From Clostridium pascui (GTDB lineage Bacteria; Bacillota; Clostridia; Clostridiales; Clostridiaceae), in the NCBI RefSeq assembly GCF_016908015.1, contig NZ_JAFBDB010000005.1, positions 1 through 64,000 of the forward strand: a stretch of DNA of 64,000 bases, given 5' to 3'. The position numbers were made by a program, and so were the translations under genes. The notes below the pieces were generated by a model. That model ran no database searches and was not told the DNA's origin. It saw nothing but the letters and a program-made list of their open reading frames with translations. Shown piece by piece: positions 1-9,686 of the stretch (its first letter is position 1; every line of letters starts with the position of its first letter).

Positions 1-3000
1 TTAGTCTTACTTCCATCATATAAACCATCTGAATCATACAGCTCTAAAGCCTTTGTTCCATAAAATCCGTCATTTACAACTCTAAGCTTTCCTGTTCCAG
101 AGCCCATATCTCCTACAACCCATGAGGAAGTACTGTTTTCAAAGGAAGAGTTATTTTTCACTAAATTAGTGGTGCCTTCATATGCAGCTAAGGCTGTATC
201 ATAAGCATCATTCTTTTCAAAAACTGCATTTTCATCATAAGGGTTTATTCCCTTATCACCCATTAGGTTATTATTTAGAGAAAAGCTTTGAACCTTTGAA
301 TTATCTACCTTATATCTATCATAATATATATCCTTAAGCTTATTGTCTCTATCATATTGGTATTTTGTAGCATAAGGAACATTATTTATTTTTTCTGTAG
401 CACTGTTTAAATTACTGTTTATATCAAAGCTGTATTCAGTGCTGTTTTTATTAGAATCCTCAACCTTTGTAAGCCTGTTTGCCATGTCATAGAAGTATCT
501 ATAACTTATACCGTTTTCTAGGTCTTCATGCTTTCCTAAATTTCCAAAAGCATCGTAGGAGTACTTAAATTTTTCTAATCCATTATATTTTCTGCCTGTA
601 ATTCTTCCTAAGTTGTCATAGATAATTGAGGTTATGTGTCCATTACCATATGTTGAATTAGTAAGATTTCCTGTTAGGTTATCAAAGGTATTGGTTATTA
701 AACTTTGATCTCCTACCAAAACCTTATTATTATTACCAAAAACATCATACTCAAATTTATAATTGAATCCATTGTGAGTTATAGTTTCTAATTTGTCATC
801 TTTATTGTAATCTTTATATTTATATACATTTTTAACTTCTTGTCCATCTACTTGTTTGAATACACTTTCTAGCTTATCTGAATCATAATAGGTGTAGGTA
901 GTATCCGTACGTTTTCCATCTGTAACGGTTTTTAAGTTTCCTTTGACTTCATCATAATAAGTGTAGTCGACTTCGTTTCCAGATGCATCTGTGAGTTTAG
1001 AAATATAATTTCCACTAGGAGTATAGGTAGATTCAGAATTTATAAATAGGGAGTCATCTCCTATTTTTGCCTTTACAGGATTTCCGTTGGAATCATAATC
1101 AAAGGAATATATAACATTCTCACCAGAAGCTGCAGTCTTTATATTATGTTTTTCATCGTAGGTATATTTAAAATTTGACCCCTTTGGGTCTATGGCATTG
1201 ACTAAATTATTATTGCCGTCGTACTTAAATTGGGATTTCTGTGCTGCTAAATTTTGTGTAGATGCTAAGTTACCCTTATCATCATAGCTGTAGCTTTGTG
1301 CAAATTCCTCTCTATAAAGCTGTATGTTATCAAAGCTTGCTGTATTTAAATTGCCGTAGTATAATCCATATACATTTACCTCAGAATAATCATCTTCTGC
1401 TAGAATAGCATCTGCTGCATACTGCCATTCAGATGAATCTGGATTGAAAGTTACAACTTTATACTGATATCCTCCACTATTCTTTTTTATTCCAATATCT
1501 AATGCAAAAAGTCTTTCCCCTTCTTCTGTTACAGGTACAGATTTTCCTATAGCCCATCCGCTAAGTACGAAGGTATCTCCCTTTTTACCTGAAACCTTTA
1601 TGGTTTGATTTACGCTCTTTTTTAAAGCCGCTGAGCCCTTAATTTGAAAAGCTAATTTATTATCTGTGCTTACTACCTTGTCATTTGCATCACTATTAGC
1701 TTTATTCCAATAGGTTCCAGCTCCATTGTCAAGATTAAAATCAGAGTTTTCTACCAAGTTATATCTGTTGGAAATTTCCCCTTCTTCAAGTTGAAAACAG
1801 TCAAAGTAGGCTGTTCCTGTTCCCTCAATTATTCCTGCTTTCACTTCTACAGCAGCCGTTGCTGCATCTTGTCGAATTGCAAAGGTTGCCTCCACCTTCT
1901 GCCAATCGCTGTCCCCTCTTATAAAGTTGGATTGTGCTATTATCTGTCCTCCGCTTTCTACATATAAAACTGCACCCTTTTTGCTTGCACTTGAAATATC
2001 TTTGGCCCTTATATAACCAGAAAAAGTATAGGTTTTACCCTTTTGCAGAGTAACTGCCTGTTTATAAAAGTGCGCCCCTGTATTATTGGTTTTTGTTATC
2101 TTTAAGGCTTGATTTCCTATATATTTATGCTCTGTAGTGAAAGCTGCACTTCCCACTGAAGCTGAGTCGTTGCCTGCACTCCAGCTGTTATTTGTAATTT
2201 CTACATTATGATTTTTTAAATAATTTATAATAGTTTTTTGAAGCTTAGATTCAAGGGTTAATTTATTTTTGTCTGTACCTAAATTTCTTCCAAAGTTGTA
2301 AGATACTCCAGTAGCATCCTCATTGTCCTTTATGCTTATGGTATTTCCATAGTCATTAAATTGATATATATTTCTTCTTATACCAGGGTCTTCATTAACT
2401 ATTTGAGTAAATATGGTGGAATTATTACCATAAACCAAATCTAAATTTGATCCTGGACTATTATCTGTTCCAAATTCTTGTACCTTATTTACTAAGTAAG
2501 GAGCACTAGAAGAATACCCATAATTTATTTTGTATCCATCGATATTTATTGCATCTGCTAAATTATTATTGCTGTCATAATTATAAGATACTTCTCTTTT
2601 GTCTGGATAAATTATCTTAGTGAGTTTTGTTCCAGTATAACCAAAAATGGTTTTTCTTTTACTTGGATCTATAATTTCAAGTAAATATCCCGCAGTTGAT
2701 GAAATAAATTCTGTTGTTCTGTCCGTTTCATTTGTTGGGCCTTTTTCCGTTACGCTTTTTAGCTTTGTTCCATCATAAGAAAGTAACTGCGTATTTCCAT
2801 TACTGTCTTGTATCTTTAATAGATATCCGCCATAATTAAAAATTAGCTTATTATTTTCTTTATCCTCTATAGTAAAACTTTCATCTGCATTTTTCTTTAA
2901 AGTTAAATCTATTCCTGATTCATCTTTATAAACTCCTGACTCTGAGCTTGGAGAAAAATAATGCAGCGTCCCATCTTCATCTATATACTCATACCAAGTT

Positions 3001-4775
3001 TCATTAAAAAATGTTTTAGGAGTTACTCTTTGATTTAAATTTAACCTCCATCCATTACCGTAGCCTATGCTGGATGCTCTATCATTGCTGTTATATACAT
3101 GATTTATAGTAACTGGCATTTTGTTTCCACTCATGGATAAGTCGTTATGAACAAATACTAAATTCCCATTTGCACTATTTATATAGCCAGTACCTGCCCT
3201 GCCAGCACTTTGTGATTGATAAGTCCAATAACTTTCAAGTCCTGAATTGTTTACATATTGTATAATAATTTGAGGTCTGCCTATTTCATCCCCATAGTCT
3301 GACGAAAAAAATTCATTATATCCCGTACTTTCATTATCGTACTTCAGCATAACCCCATAATTTTTTCCGCTTTTTAGCCATTCTCTTACTATGGTAGTAA
3401 TATCCCAATCAAACCAAGTTCCTAGTTCACCTTTTACATTTTCATAATCTTCCACATGAGAATAGTAATCAGGTTTATTACTCCAAGTTATTGTACTTGA
3501 CTGCCAATCTCCTAAGACCTTATGTACATTTATTTGTCTGCTTTCCAGATTAGTTTTATATAGTGCTAAGTTAAGCTTTGCATTTACCACTACAGAACCT
3601 GGCTTATTTAAATCAGCTGGAAGCTGAAACTTTAAAAAGCTTCTTGTAGTTCCTGAGCCGCTTCCATTTCCTACTCCAAGGGATATAGCATTGCTATAAT
3701 TGTTTCCAGCTACATTAGAGCCTACAAAACTATCTTGAATACTGGTAATACCCAAGTCTGTTCTAACTGGCGGATCAAGAACCACTGGAAATGCTCTATC
3801 AGGATTATTTATCCATTCCTTGTTTGGAATTATTGTTAAATTATAATCCTTTTTACTTTGTTCTAAAGTTATTTCTATATTTTCACTATGCTCGCCTTTA
3901 GCATCCACCATAAAAGGTGCATTCATCATAAATACTGCTTTATTACTATCCTTTTCATCATAAAATATTATGGTTTTATCCTTTTGAAGTTTTGGTATTA
4001 AGTTTTTTATGTATAAATTAAACTTAAATGTAGGATTTTCTATAGGCTTGTTTATAATTATGTTTTCTTTTACATTATCACTTAAAATATCATAGCTTAA
4101 GTCCACCCCTTCAAGAATTTCAGTAAACTTTACTGAAGATGAGGTGTTTTTAACAATTTTCTTCTTTTCATTTTCAATGGCGTTGTTTTTTATTTTTTCT
4201 TTTTCTGCTTGTGATTTCTTTTTTAATGCCTTGTTATTTTCTAAATCCTCTACTACTTCTTTCTCTGTATCTTCATTGAGCTTTTCTTCATCTAAAGCTT
4301 GTACCTCGGATTTAGACTTATTTCCACTTTCTATATTCCAAGATAATTCATATTTGTCCTTTTGAATTTTTACTAACTTTTTGGAGTTGGAATTTTTTGC
4401 TATCTTTACTTTGTAATCGTTTTCCTTGTTACCTAAAACATTACTGTTTTCTTCATCCTTTTCCTCTATCAAGCTGTTATCGATATCCTTCCATACTCCA
4501 TTTTCTAAGTAATGCACTGGAGTGTTATAAATTGCAGCCTCATAGGTTCCATTGTCCTTAAAAAAGTATTTAACGTTTTTCTCTCTTTTTTCCTTTACCT
4601 CCCCAACTATTTTTGCTTCCAATTCTTCTGATTCTATATTTATGTTTTCTGAAATTTCCTGTGCAGTAGTAACTATGCCGTCTTCACCTGCTGCGAATAT
4701 CCTGACAGGAAGCATTACAGTAATCATAAATACAATAAGCATTCTTGCTATACATTGTTGAAATAGTTTGTTCAT
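1..4775 (-). CDS. Secreted RHS/YD-repeat protein with DNRLRE domain (3' end outside window)
   Basis: The reading frame is open from an ATG at 4775, preceded by GAAAGGAGAG, to the window edge, giving about 1,591 residues without a stop. An N-terminal signal peptide (about residues 1-29, ending RIFAAG) is followed by a Lys/Glu-rich stretch (about 95-200). A DNRLRE-type domain follows (about 330-515; it opens with a DPPVRTDLG segment). Next come an RHS entry region and many YD repeats of the form Y-D-x-x-G-N-L (about 610-840 and 1155-1510). Two or three lectin-like modules, each ending in a 'fDn/cfQLeeG' strand, sit between the YD blocks (about 860-1000, 1005-1150, and one starting near 1530). 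RHS proteins form a shell around a C-terminal payload, often a toxin, or act as wall-associated adhesins. The payload region is not in the window. Family assignment is firm; function is open. Confidence 0.9.
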   Translation of the reverse strand, partial: MNKLFQQCIARMLIVFMITVMLPVRIFAAGEDGIVTTAQEISENINIESEELEAKIVGEVKEKREKNVKYFFKDNGTYEAAIYNTPVHYLENGVWKDIDNSLIEEKDEENSNVLGNKENDYKVKIAKNSNSKKLVKIQKDKYELSWNIESGNKSKSEVQALDEEKLNEDTEKEVVEDLENNKALKKKSQAEKEKIKNNAIENEKKKIVKNTSSSVKFTEILEGVDLSYDILSDNVKENIIINKPIENPTFKFNLYIKNLIPKLQKDKTIIFYDEKDSNKAVFMMNAPFMVDAKGEHSENIEITLEQSKKDYNLTIIPNKEWINNPDRAFPVVLDPPVRTDLGITSIQDSFVGSNVAGNNYSNAISLGVGNGSGSGTTRSFLKFQLPADLNKPGSVVVNAKLNLALYKTNLESRQINVHKVLGDWQSSTITWSNKPDYYSHVEDYENVKGELGTWFDWDITTIVREWLKSGKNYGVMLKYDNESTGYNEFFSSDYGDEIGRPQIIIQYVNNSGLESYWTYQSQSAGRAGTGYINSANGNLVFVHNDLSMSGNKMPVTINHVYNSNDRASSIGYGNGWRLNLNQRVTPKTFFNETWYEYIDEDGTLHYFSPSSESGVYKDESGIDLTLKKNADESFTIEDKENNKLIFNYGGYLLKIQDSNGNTQLLSYDGTKLKSVTEKGPTNETDRTTEFISSTAGYLLEIIDPSKRKTIFGYTGTKLTKIIYPDKREVSYNYDSNNNLADAINIDGYKINYGYSSSAPYLVNKVQEFGTDNSPGSNLDLVYGNNSTIFTQIVNEDPGIRRNIYQFNDYGNTISIKDNEDATGVSYNFGRNLGTDKNKLTLESKLQKTIINYLKNHNVEITNNSWSAGNDSASVGSAAFTTEHKYIGNQALKITKTNNTGAHFYKQAVTLQKGKTYTFSGYIRAKDISSASKKGAVLYVESGGQIIAQSNFIRGDSDWQKVEATFAIRQDAATAAVEVKAGIIEGTGTAYFDCFQLEEGEISNRYNLVENSDFNLDNGAGTYWNKANSDANDKVVSTDNKLAFQIKGSAALKKSVNQTIKVSGKKGDTFVLSGWAIGKSVPVTEEGERLFALDIGIKKNSGGYQYKVVTFNPDSSEWQYAADAILAEDDYSEVNVYGLYYGNLNTASFDNIQLYREEFAQSYSYDDKGNLASTQNLAAQKSQFKYDGNNNLVNAIDPKGSNFKYTYDEKHNIKTAASGENVIYSFDYDSNGNPVKAKIGDDSLFINSESTYTPSGNYISKLTDASGNEVDYTYYDEVKGNLKTVTDGKRTDTTYTYYDSDKLESVFKQVDGQEVKNVYKYKDYNKDDKLETITHNGFNYKFEYDVFGNNNKVLVGDQSLITNTFDNLTGNLTNSTYGNGHITSIIYDNLGRITGRKYNGLEKFKYSYDAFGNLGKHEDLENGISYRYFYDMANRLTKVEDSNKNSTEYSFDINSNLNSATEKINNVPYATKYQYDRDNKLKDIYYDRYKVDNSKVQSFSLNNNLMGDKGINPYDENAVFEKNDAYDTALAAYEGTTNLVKNNSSFENSTSSWVVGDMGSGTGKLRVVNDGFYGTKALELYDSDGLYDGSKT

Positions 4776-4974
4776 AAATTCTCTCCTTTCGCCATTGCAT
4801 GTTAATAATAATATGAACGATATATTAACAACAATAGTGGTTTGTTTGTAATTTATGAACTTAATTCCATATACAAGTACGTGTACGCGATTTAATTACA
4901 TGTTTTCCATATAATATGGATTATGTTCCATTCATACCCTGATATAATTTAACAATATTTAACTTCAAAATCCA
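4776..4974. promoter_or_regulatory. Upstream region of the RHS gene with a small palindrome
   Basis: This AT-rich leader precedes the RHS gene. It holds a 15-bp palindrome (TCCATAT-A-ATATGGA, 4906-4920) and a second small one (GTACGTGTAC, near 4878). No promoter with both boxes convincing was found, so the role is only suggested. Confidence 0.3.
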
Positions 4975-5028
4975 TAAAAAAAGGATTTGCATTACAAAAG
5001 CAGTAAAACTTTTCTAAATGCAAATCCT
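4975..5028 (-). terminator. Terminator of natAB
   Basis: Arms AGGATTTGCATT (4982-4993) and AATGCAAATCCT (5017-5028) form a 12-bp stem just after the natB stop. On the minus strand the stem is followed by a run of T. Confidence 0.8.
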
Positions 5029-5039
5029 ATATTCACTCA

Positions 5040-6230
5040 CTATGTTCTAAATATAACTTCTTCCTTGCTAAACATATATCTTGCAAAGAATATGGCTGCC
5101 ATAATGTATACTAAAATCCATCCAAAGGTCATTAAAATATGAGATGTATTAAACACTCCTGCTAAAAACTCCTTAAGCAGACACACTGTATTTGCTACAG
5201 GTATATGGAAGTAAAAAGTATCTATATTTCTAGCATCCAGCATATAAGTTGTGTAAACTGGTACCAATGCTATTATATTAAGCGGTGCTAAATAGGTTTG
5301 TGCTTCCTTAAAGGAACGGGCATATATGCTTATAGAAAGTTCCAATGCTCCAAAGGTCATGTTTAAAAGTATTATCATTAAAAATATCAAAGCAAAGGTT
5401 GAAGCTCCTAAATTTAAACTGATAGCTCCTCCTTCAGTTCCAAGGGTTTCTCCAAATTTGGTTAAAGATATTAAAAGTCCCAGCATTGAAGCTCCTGTGG
5501 TCATAAGTCCTACTACAGCTATTGCAAAGAACTTCCCCCATAAAAGTGACATTCTTCCTGCCTGAGTGGTTAAAAGAGGCTCTAGTGTTCCTCTTTCCTT
5601 TTCTCCCGCTCCTAAATCCACCGCTGCACCCATAGGCCCTGTTATGCTGTATATAACAAGAAAAAGCGGCAGAAGCATAGAAAGCATTATTTTACCCATA
5701 CTGTCCTTATCTGTGGTTGAGGTCTGATATTCTACATTCACTGGATTTAATATGGATATATCTATATTTCTCTTTTGAAGTCTGTGGGATACCACCTGCT
5801 TATTATAGTCTTCAATGGTTTTCTCTATCATACCTTGAGCCATAGATGACTGCTGGCTTGTATTGTCAAATATAATCTTAACAGAGGTACCTTTTTCTTC
5901 TTCTAAAAGCGCATCCACATTATCAGGAATTTCTATTCCAATTAATATATTTCCATTTTTAACATCTTCCTCAATGTTACTTGAAGGAGTGATTTTTAAT
6001 TTAGGGTAATTTTCTATAATCCTCCTAAATTGTGTGCGTTCTCCTCCATTTATTGCTACTTTAAAGTTGTTTTCAACCTTTTTTACGTTATCAGCACCGG
6101 TTTTCCCCATAGCATAAAACATTATAGGAAATAGAATTAAAGGGATTAATACGCTTACTAAAAGTGTCTTTTTATCTCTAAATATATCCCTAAGCTCCTT
6201 TTTAAATACCGTAAATGCTATACTACTCAT
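5040..6230 (-). CDS. natB: ABC transporter permease, NatB type
   Basis: ABC-2 type permease. It has one membrane helix near the N-terminus (about residues 20-40), a large extracytoplasmic region, then a block of about five helices toward the C-terminus, the usual NatB/YhaP arrangement. The motif GEKERGTLEPLL before the helix block is typical of this family. A GTG at 6239 is possible, but the ATG at 6230 has AGGTGAT at proper spacing and makes the stop-start overlap ATGAGTAG with natA, so I prefer it (396 aa). Members export Na+ or antimicrobial compounds; the substrate cannot be read from sequence. It forms a two-gene operon with the upstream ATPase. Confidence 0.88.
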   Translation of the reverse strand: MSSIAFTVFKKELRDIFRDKKTLLVSVLIPLILFPIMFYAMGKTGADNVKKVENNFKVAINGGERTQFRRIIENYPKLKITPSSNIEEDVKNGNILIGIEIPDNVDALLEEEKGTSVKIIFDNTSQQSSMAQGMIEKTIEDYNKQVVSHRLQKRNIDISILNPVNVEYQTSTTDKDSMGKIMLSMLLPLFLVIYSITGPMGAAVDLGAGEKERGTLEPLLTTQAGRMSLLWGKFFAIAVVGLMTTGASMLGLLISLTKFGETLGTEGGAISLNLGASTFALIFLMIILLNMTFGALELSISIYARSFKEAQTYLAPLNIIALVPVYTTYMLDARNIDTFYFHIPVANTVCLLKEFLAGVFNTSHILMTFGWILVYIMAAIFFARYMFSKEEVIFRT

Positions 6231-6951
6231 TTTTATCACCTACCAAACTTATAAATATCTCTTCCATATCGCAATTATTGTACTTTTTCTTTAATTCCTC
6301 TACAGTTCCTTCTTCTATTAACTTGCCTTTATGAATTATTATAATTCTATCGCAGAGCTTTTCCACTTCCCTCATACTGTGACTTGAAAATATTATGGAC
6401 TTATTTTCTGCCTTGCAGCTTAATATAAAGTCCTGCACTATTTTTGATGCGGTAACATCTAGTCCTATGGTAGGCTCATCAAAGAGCATTACAGAAGGCT
6501 TATGAACTATGGATCTTGCTATGGCTACCTTTTGCTTCATTCCTCTGGAAAACTTGCCTACTCTTCTATCTATAAACTCCTCCATTTGAAGCATATTAAT
6601 TAAATTTTCTATGCTTTCTTTAGCTTCTTCATCATTCATTCCATTAAGTCTTGCAAAGTACATCATATTTTCCCTTGCTGTAAGCCTGTCATATAATCCA
6701 ACTTCTCCTCCAAAGAGTATACCTATTTCCCCTCTTACCTTTGAAGGCTCCTTTGTTATGCTGTAACCTTCAATTACTGCATCTCCTGAAGTAGGTTTTA
6801 GCATTGTGGCTATCATTCTAAGAGTAGTTGTCTTTCCTGCTCCATTTTCTCCAAGGAGTCCTAATATTTCACCTTTATTTACTTTAAAGTTTACATTATC
6901 AACTGCTTTTATATTTTTAAATTGTTTTGATAAGTTATTAACTTCTATCAT
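6223..6951 (-). CDS. natA: ABC transporter ATP-binding protein, NatA type
   Basis: Complete ABC ATPase of 242 aa. Walker A GENGAGKT is at residues 34-41, the signature is the FSRGMKQ variant typical of NatA/DrrA-like exporters, and Walker B is LFDEPTIGLD, followed by the H-loop SSHSM. The start ATG at 6951 has GAGG five bases upstream. It overlaps natB by 8 bp, indicating translational coupling. The pair probably energises export of Na+ or a drug/peptide. The NatA label rests on family resemblance and gene order, not on a diagnostic substrate residue. Confidence 0.9.
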   Translation of the reverse strand: MIEVNNLSKQFKNIKAVDNVNFKVNKGEILGLLGENGAGKTTTLRMIATMLKPTSGDAVIEGYSITKEPSKVRGEIGILFGGEVGLYDRLTARENMMYFARLNGMNDEEAKESIENLINMLQMEEFIDRRVGKFSRGMKQKVAIARSIVHKPSVMLFDEPTIGLDVTASKIVQDFILSCKAENKSIIFSSHSMREVEKLCDRIIIIHKGKLIEEGTVEELKKKYNNCDMEEIFISLVGDKNE

Positions 6952-7053
6952 AAAATCCTCCTAAGTATACTTTATACTAATATCATTTTAAATTATATTT
7001 GCAATTATGTAAAACCTATTTATTAAATTTTTGTATTATTTTTACAAATAACA

Positions 7054-7094
7054 AAGGAACATAAGTGCAATTATAATACACTAAATGTTCCCTA
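7054..7094 (-). terminator. Probable terminator of prkA-yhbH-spoVR
   Basis: Arms GGAACAT-AAGTG and CACT-AA-ATGTTCC pair around an 11-nt loop. A T-rich stretch follows on the minus strand about 30 bp after the spoVR stop. Confidence 0.45.
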
Positions 7095-7125
7095 ATGATT
7101 TTTAAATTAAATCTTTTAATAAAAT

Positions 7126-8490
7126 TTATACATAAGTTATGCCCTTATCTATATTACAAACTATGTCCGTATCCTTTCCGTCTATGCGAGTCTTTAAAAT
7201 CACCTTGTGTCCCCATAAGTCTACTATATACTTTAATGTTTCCACACCATAAATCAAGTCTAATTCTCTTCCATCAAAGGTGTGCTGTAATACAAGAGTC
7301 TTATTGTAAAGGCTCATATCTGTTACTGCAATGGCAGGTATACTTCCCATACCGCAGGAGCTGCAAATGGTATTTCTTATTTGTTTAAATCCATCTTCGT
7401 CGGATACTTCTTCTATTACATAATCTCTATCGTGTTTTCCAAACTGGAATAAATTCATTTCACTGCATAGCTCCTCTGTGAGGTATCTTCTTATAAAGGA
7501 TGCATCTCTCTCAAGCTCTCTTACTTCAAATATTTTTTCTCTGCCATATTTTTTCTCTAAATCCTCAAATATTTTAAAGCCCATATAATAAGGATTTATT
7601 CTGCCCTCAAGAGGAGTTATTACATCATTATGCCTTTTTATAAATTCCAAGTGAAGGGAGGTAGGAAGTTCTAGTTCCTTTAATATATTGTAGTGCCAAT
7701 AACTTGCCCATCCCTCATTCATAATCTTTGTTTCTATTTGAGGAAGGAAGTATTCTGTTTCCTGTCTTACTATATCTACAATGTCTTTTTGCCAAGAAGT
7801 AAGATCTCCATATCTTATTACAAATCCTAAAATGTCCTCATCAGGTTCTAGTGGTATTTTTTCTATATTATTTAAACTTTTCTTTTCCCAAGGTTTTAAT
7901 ACATCTGTAGTGTCTTCAGTTATATAATCCTTAATTATTCTCTGCTTTACTTCTTCATTGGACATCTTTTTTATTCCTATACTTCTCTCTCTTTGAAGCT
8001 TTACAGCATGAGCTGCATTTAACATCTTTTCTACTTCTTCATATCCAATACTTGGGTCATTTATATAGTCTCTTATTCTATCTGCATGGCTTTTAAACAT
8101 TTCAATGGTGTAGGAAGCATCGGTTGCTGTTTTAAAAAGTCTATTATTCTTAAAAAAATCATTGTGTCCATATACATGAGCCATGGTTAGTATTTGCAAA
8201 AGAAGAGTATTATCCTTCATTAAATAAGCTAAGCATGGACTTGAGTTTATAACCATTTCATAGGGAAGCCCTGTAAGGTTATAGTTATACAATGTTCTCA
8301 GCTTATCATATGCCTTACCAAAGCTCCAGTGAGGATAGTGGGCAGGCATACCCACATATACCTCATAAGCCAGCATATCATTATGATCTATTATTTCAAA
8401 CTCCTGAGGATAATAATTAAGTCCAAATTTTTTAACTACTTTTTCTATCTTTTCATTCCACTTTTCAAGTTCACTTATAGTATAATCCAT
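7126..8490 (-). CDS. spoVR: SpoVR family protein
   Basis: 454 aa, the usual length for SpoVR. The N-terminal half carries the family's aromatic-rich core (MPAHYPHWSFGKAY) and a conserved AHVYGHNDFF segment. The family is linked to spore cortex formation in Bacillus and to stress programmes elsewhere; its biochemical activity is not established. The ATG at 8490 is preceded by AAAGGGGGTGG. It lies 13 bp after yhbH and is the last gene of the prkA-yhbH-spoVR operon, an order conserved in many bacteria. Confidence 0.95.
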   Translation of the reverse strand: MDYTISELEKWNEKIEKVVKKFGLNYYPQEFEIIDHNDMLAYEVYVGMPAHYPHWSFGKAYDKLRTLYNYNLTGLPYEMVINSSPCLAYLMKDNTLLLQILTMAHVYGHNDFFKNNRLFKTATDASYTIEMFKSHADRIRDYINDPSIGYEEVEKMLNAAHAVKLQRERSIGIKKMSNEEVKQRIIKDYITEDTTDVLKPWEKKSLNNIEKIPLEPDEDILGFVIRYGDLTSWQKDIVDIVRQETEYFLPQIETKIMNEGWASYWHYNILKELELPTSLHLEFIKRHNDVITPLEGRINPYYMGFKIFEDLEKKYGREKIFEVRELERDASFIRRYLTEELCSEMNLFQFGKHDRDYVIEEVSDEDGFKQIRNTICSSCGMGSIPAIAVTDMSLYNKTLVLQHTFDGRELDLIYGVETLKYIVDLWGHKVILKTRIDGKDTDIVCNIDKGITYV

Positions 8491-8503
8491 GCTGCCACCC
8501 CCT

Positions 8504-9682
8504 TTATTCTGCAGATTGGCTCATTTCCGCCTTCAGCATATCCTTAATGGCATTCCATAAATCCTCTTTCTTTTGCATAGAAACCATTGCAAAATTATCT
8601 CTCTTTATATCTTGAGAGTATTTCTTCTTTATGGTACTGGAATATCCATAGGTCATTATTTCTGTATATCCAAATAAGTTACATACATCACATAATTCAT
8701 TTACTGATTTTACAGCCCTTTCATTATCTTCACTCCAGTTATCTCCATCACTTGCATGGAAGGCATAAATATTATACTGAGATGGATTATACTTTTCGCG
8801 TATAAGCTCTAGTGCCTTTTGATATCCACTGGATACATAGGTTCCCCCTGACTCTACCTTATGAAAAAATTCATCTTCTGTTACGATTTTTCCTACTGTA
8901 GAGTGTGCTATAAATTCTACCTGTGCTTTTTCATATTTCATCCTTATAAAGCTATAAAGCATGAAGAAAAATGAGCGGGCAAGATATTTTTTGGTTTGAT
9001 CCATGGATGCAGAAGTATCCATTATGCATATTACCACTGCGTTATACTCTTTTTTCATTCTAGGCTTTACTCTATAATATCTTATATCATCCTTCTTAAA
9101 TGGGAATCTTTCTATTGATGGACTTTCATTATTTTCTCTTAATGCTCTTTTCATGCCCTGCTTTCTTTTTAGCTTTTCCACAACGGTTCTCTTCTTAGCA
9201 AGTCTTGGTGGAATTCCATTTCTTTGATATCCTGATTTCTTCTTGGAGCCTTCCATAAGGATTTCGGAGATCTTTTTCTTTTTTAAGTTTGGAAGTTCTA
9301 AGTCATCGAAAATATATTGAAAAATATCTTCTAGTGTGATTTCAGTTTCAAATATATCTTCTCCTTCCTCATTTCCTGCACCCTTGTTTCCCTTCCCCTT
9401 TGCATTGCCTTCCTTTTCGCTGCCAATTACATCTCCCCTTTTTTCAGACCCGTCTCCACTTCCAACTCCAGAAGTATTTTTACCATATACAAATTGATAT
9501 TCCTTTATACCCTTTATAGGAATCTTTATTTTTTTCTGGGAGTTTTGGCCTATTAAGCTCTCTTCAGAAAGGATATCTACTAAATTTTTCTTTATGGAAT
9601 CTTCCACAAGCTTTTGATGTCTTCTTCTATCCTCCGCTGTTCTATCGTGAGGGATAGGATTAAACTCTCTAAAGATTGCCAT
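8504..9682 (-). CDS. yhbH: YhbH/DUF444 family sporulation protein
   Basis: 392 aa. It begins with the family's [19 protein letters not shown] segment, has a Gly/Lys/Glu-rich low-complexity linker (about residues 75-110), and ends in a von Willebrand A-like domain with the metal-site motif DTSASM (about residue 220). DUF444 proteins nearly always sit between prkA and spoVR and are thought to work with the PrkA kinase/AAA protein. It starts 4 bp after the prkA stop, so it is almost certainly cotranscribed with it. The molecular role of YhbH is unknown. Confidence 0.93.
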   Translation of the reverse strand: MAIFREFNPIPHDRTAEDRRRHQKLVEDSIKKNLVDILSEESLIGQNSQKKIKIPIKGIKEYQFVYGKNTSGVGSGDGSEKRGDVIGSEKEGNAKGKGNKGAGNEEGEDIFETEITLEDIFQYIFDDLELPNLKKKKISEILMEGSKKKSGYQRNGIPPRLAKKRTVVEKLKRKQGMKRALRENNESPSIERFPFKKDDIRYYRVKPRMKKEYNAVVICIMDTSASMDQTKKYLARSFFFMLYSFIRMKYEKAQVEFIAHSTVGKIVTEDEFFHKVESGGTYVSSGYQKALELIREKYNPSQYNIYAFHASDGDNWSEDNERAVKSVNELCDVCNLFGYTEIMTYGYSSTIKKKYSQDIKRDNFAMVSMQKKEDLWNAIKDMLKAEMSQSAE

Positions 9683-9686
9683 AATA

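Noticed and set aside
4144-4365. Plus-strand ORFs inside the RHS region
   Set aside because: Low-complexity Phe/Ser translations opposite a continuous 4.8-kb minus frame; antisense shadows.
7095-7388. Plus-strand ORF over the 3' end of spoVR
   Set aside because: Antisense to the conserved SpoVR C-terminus, no ribosome site and no family resemblance.
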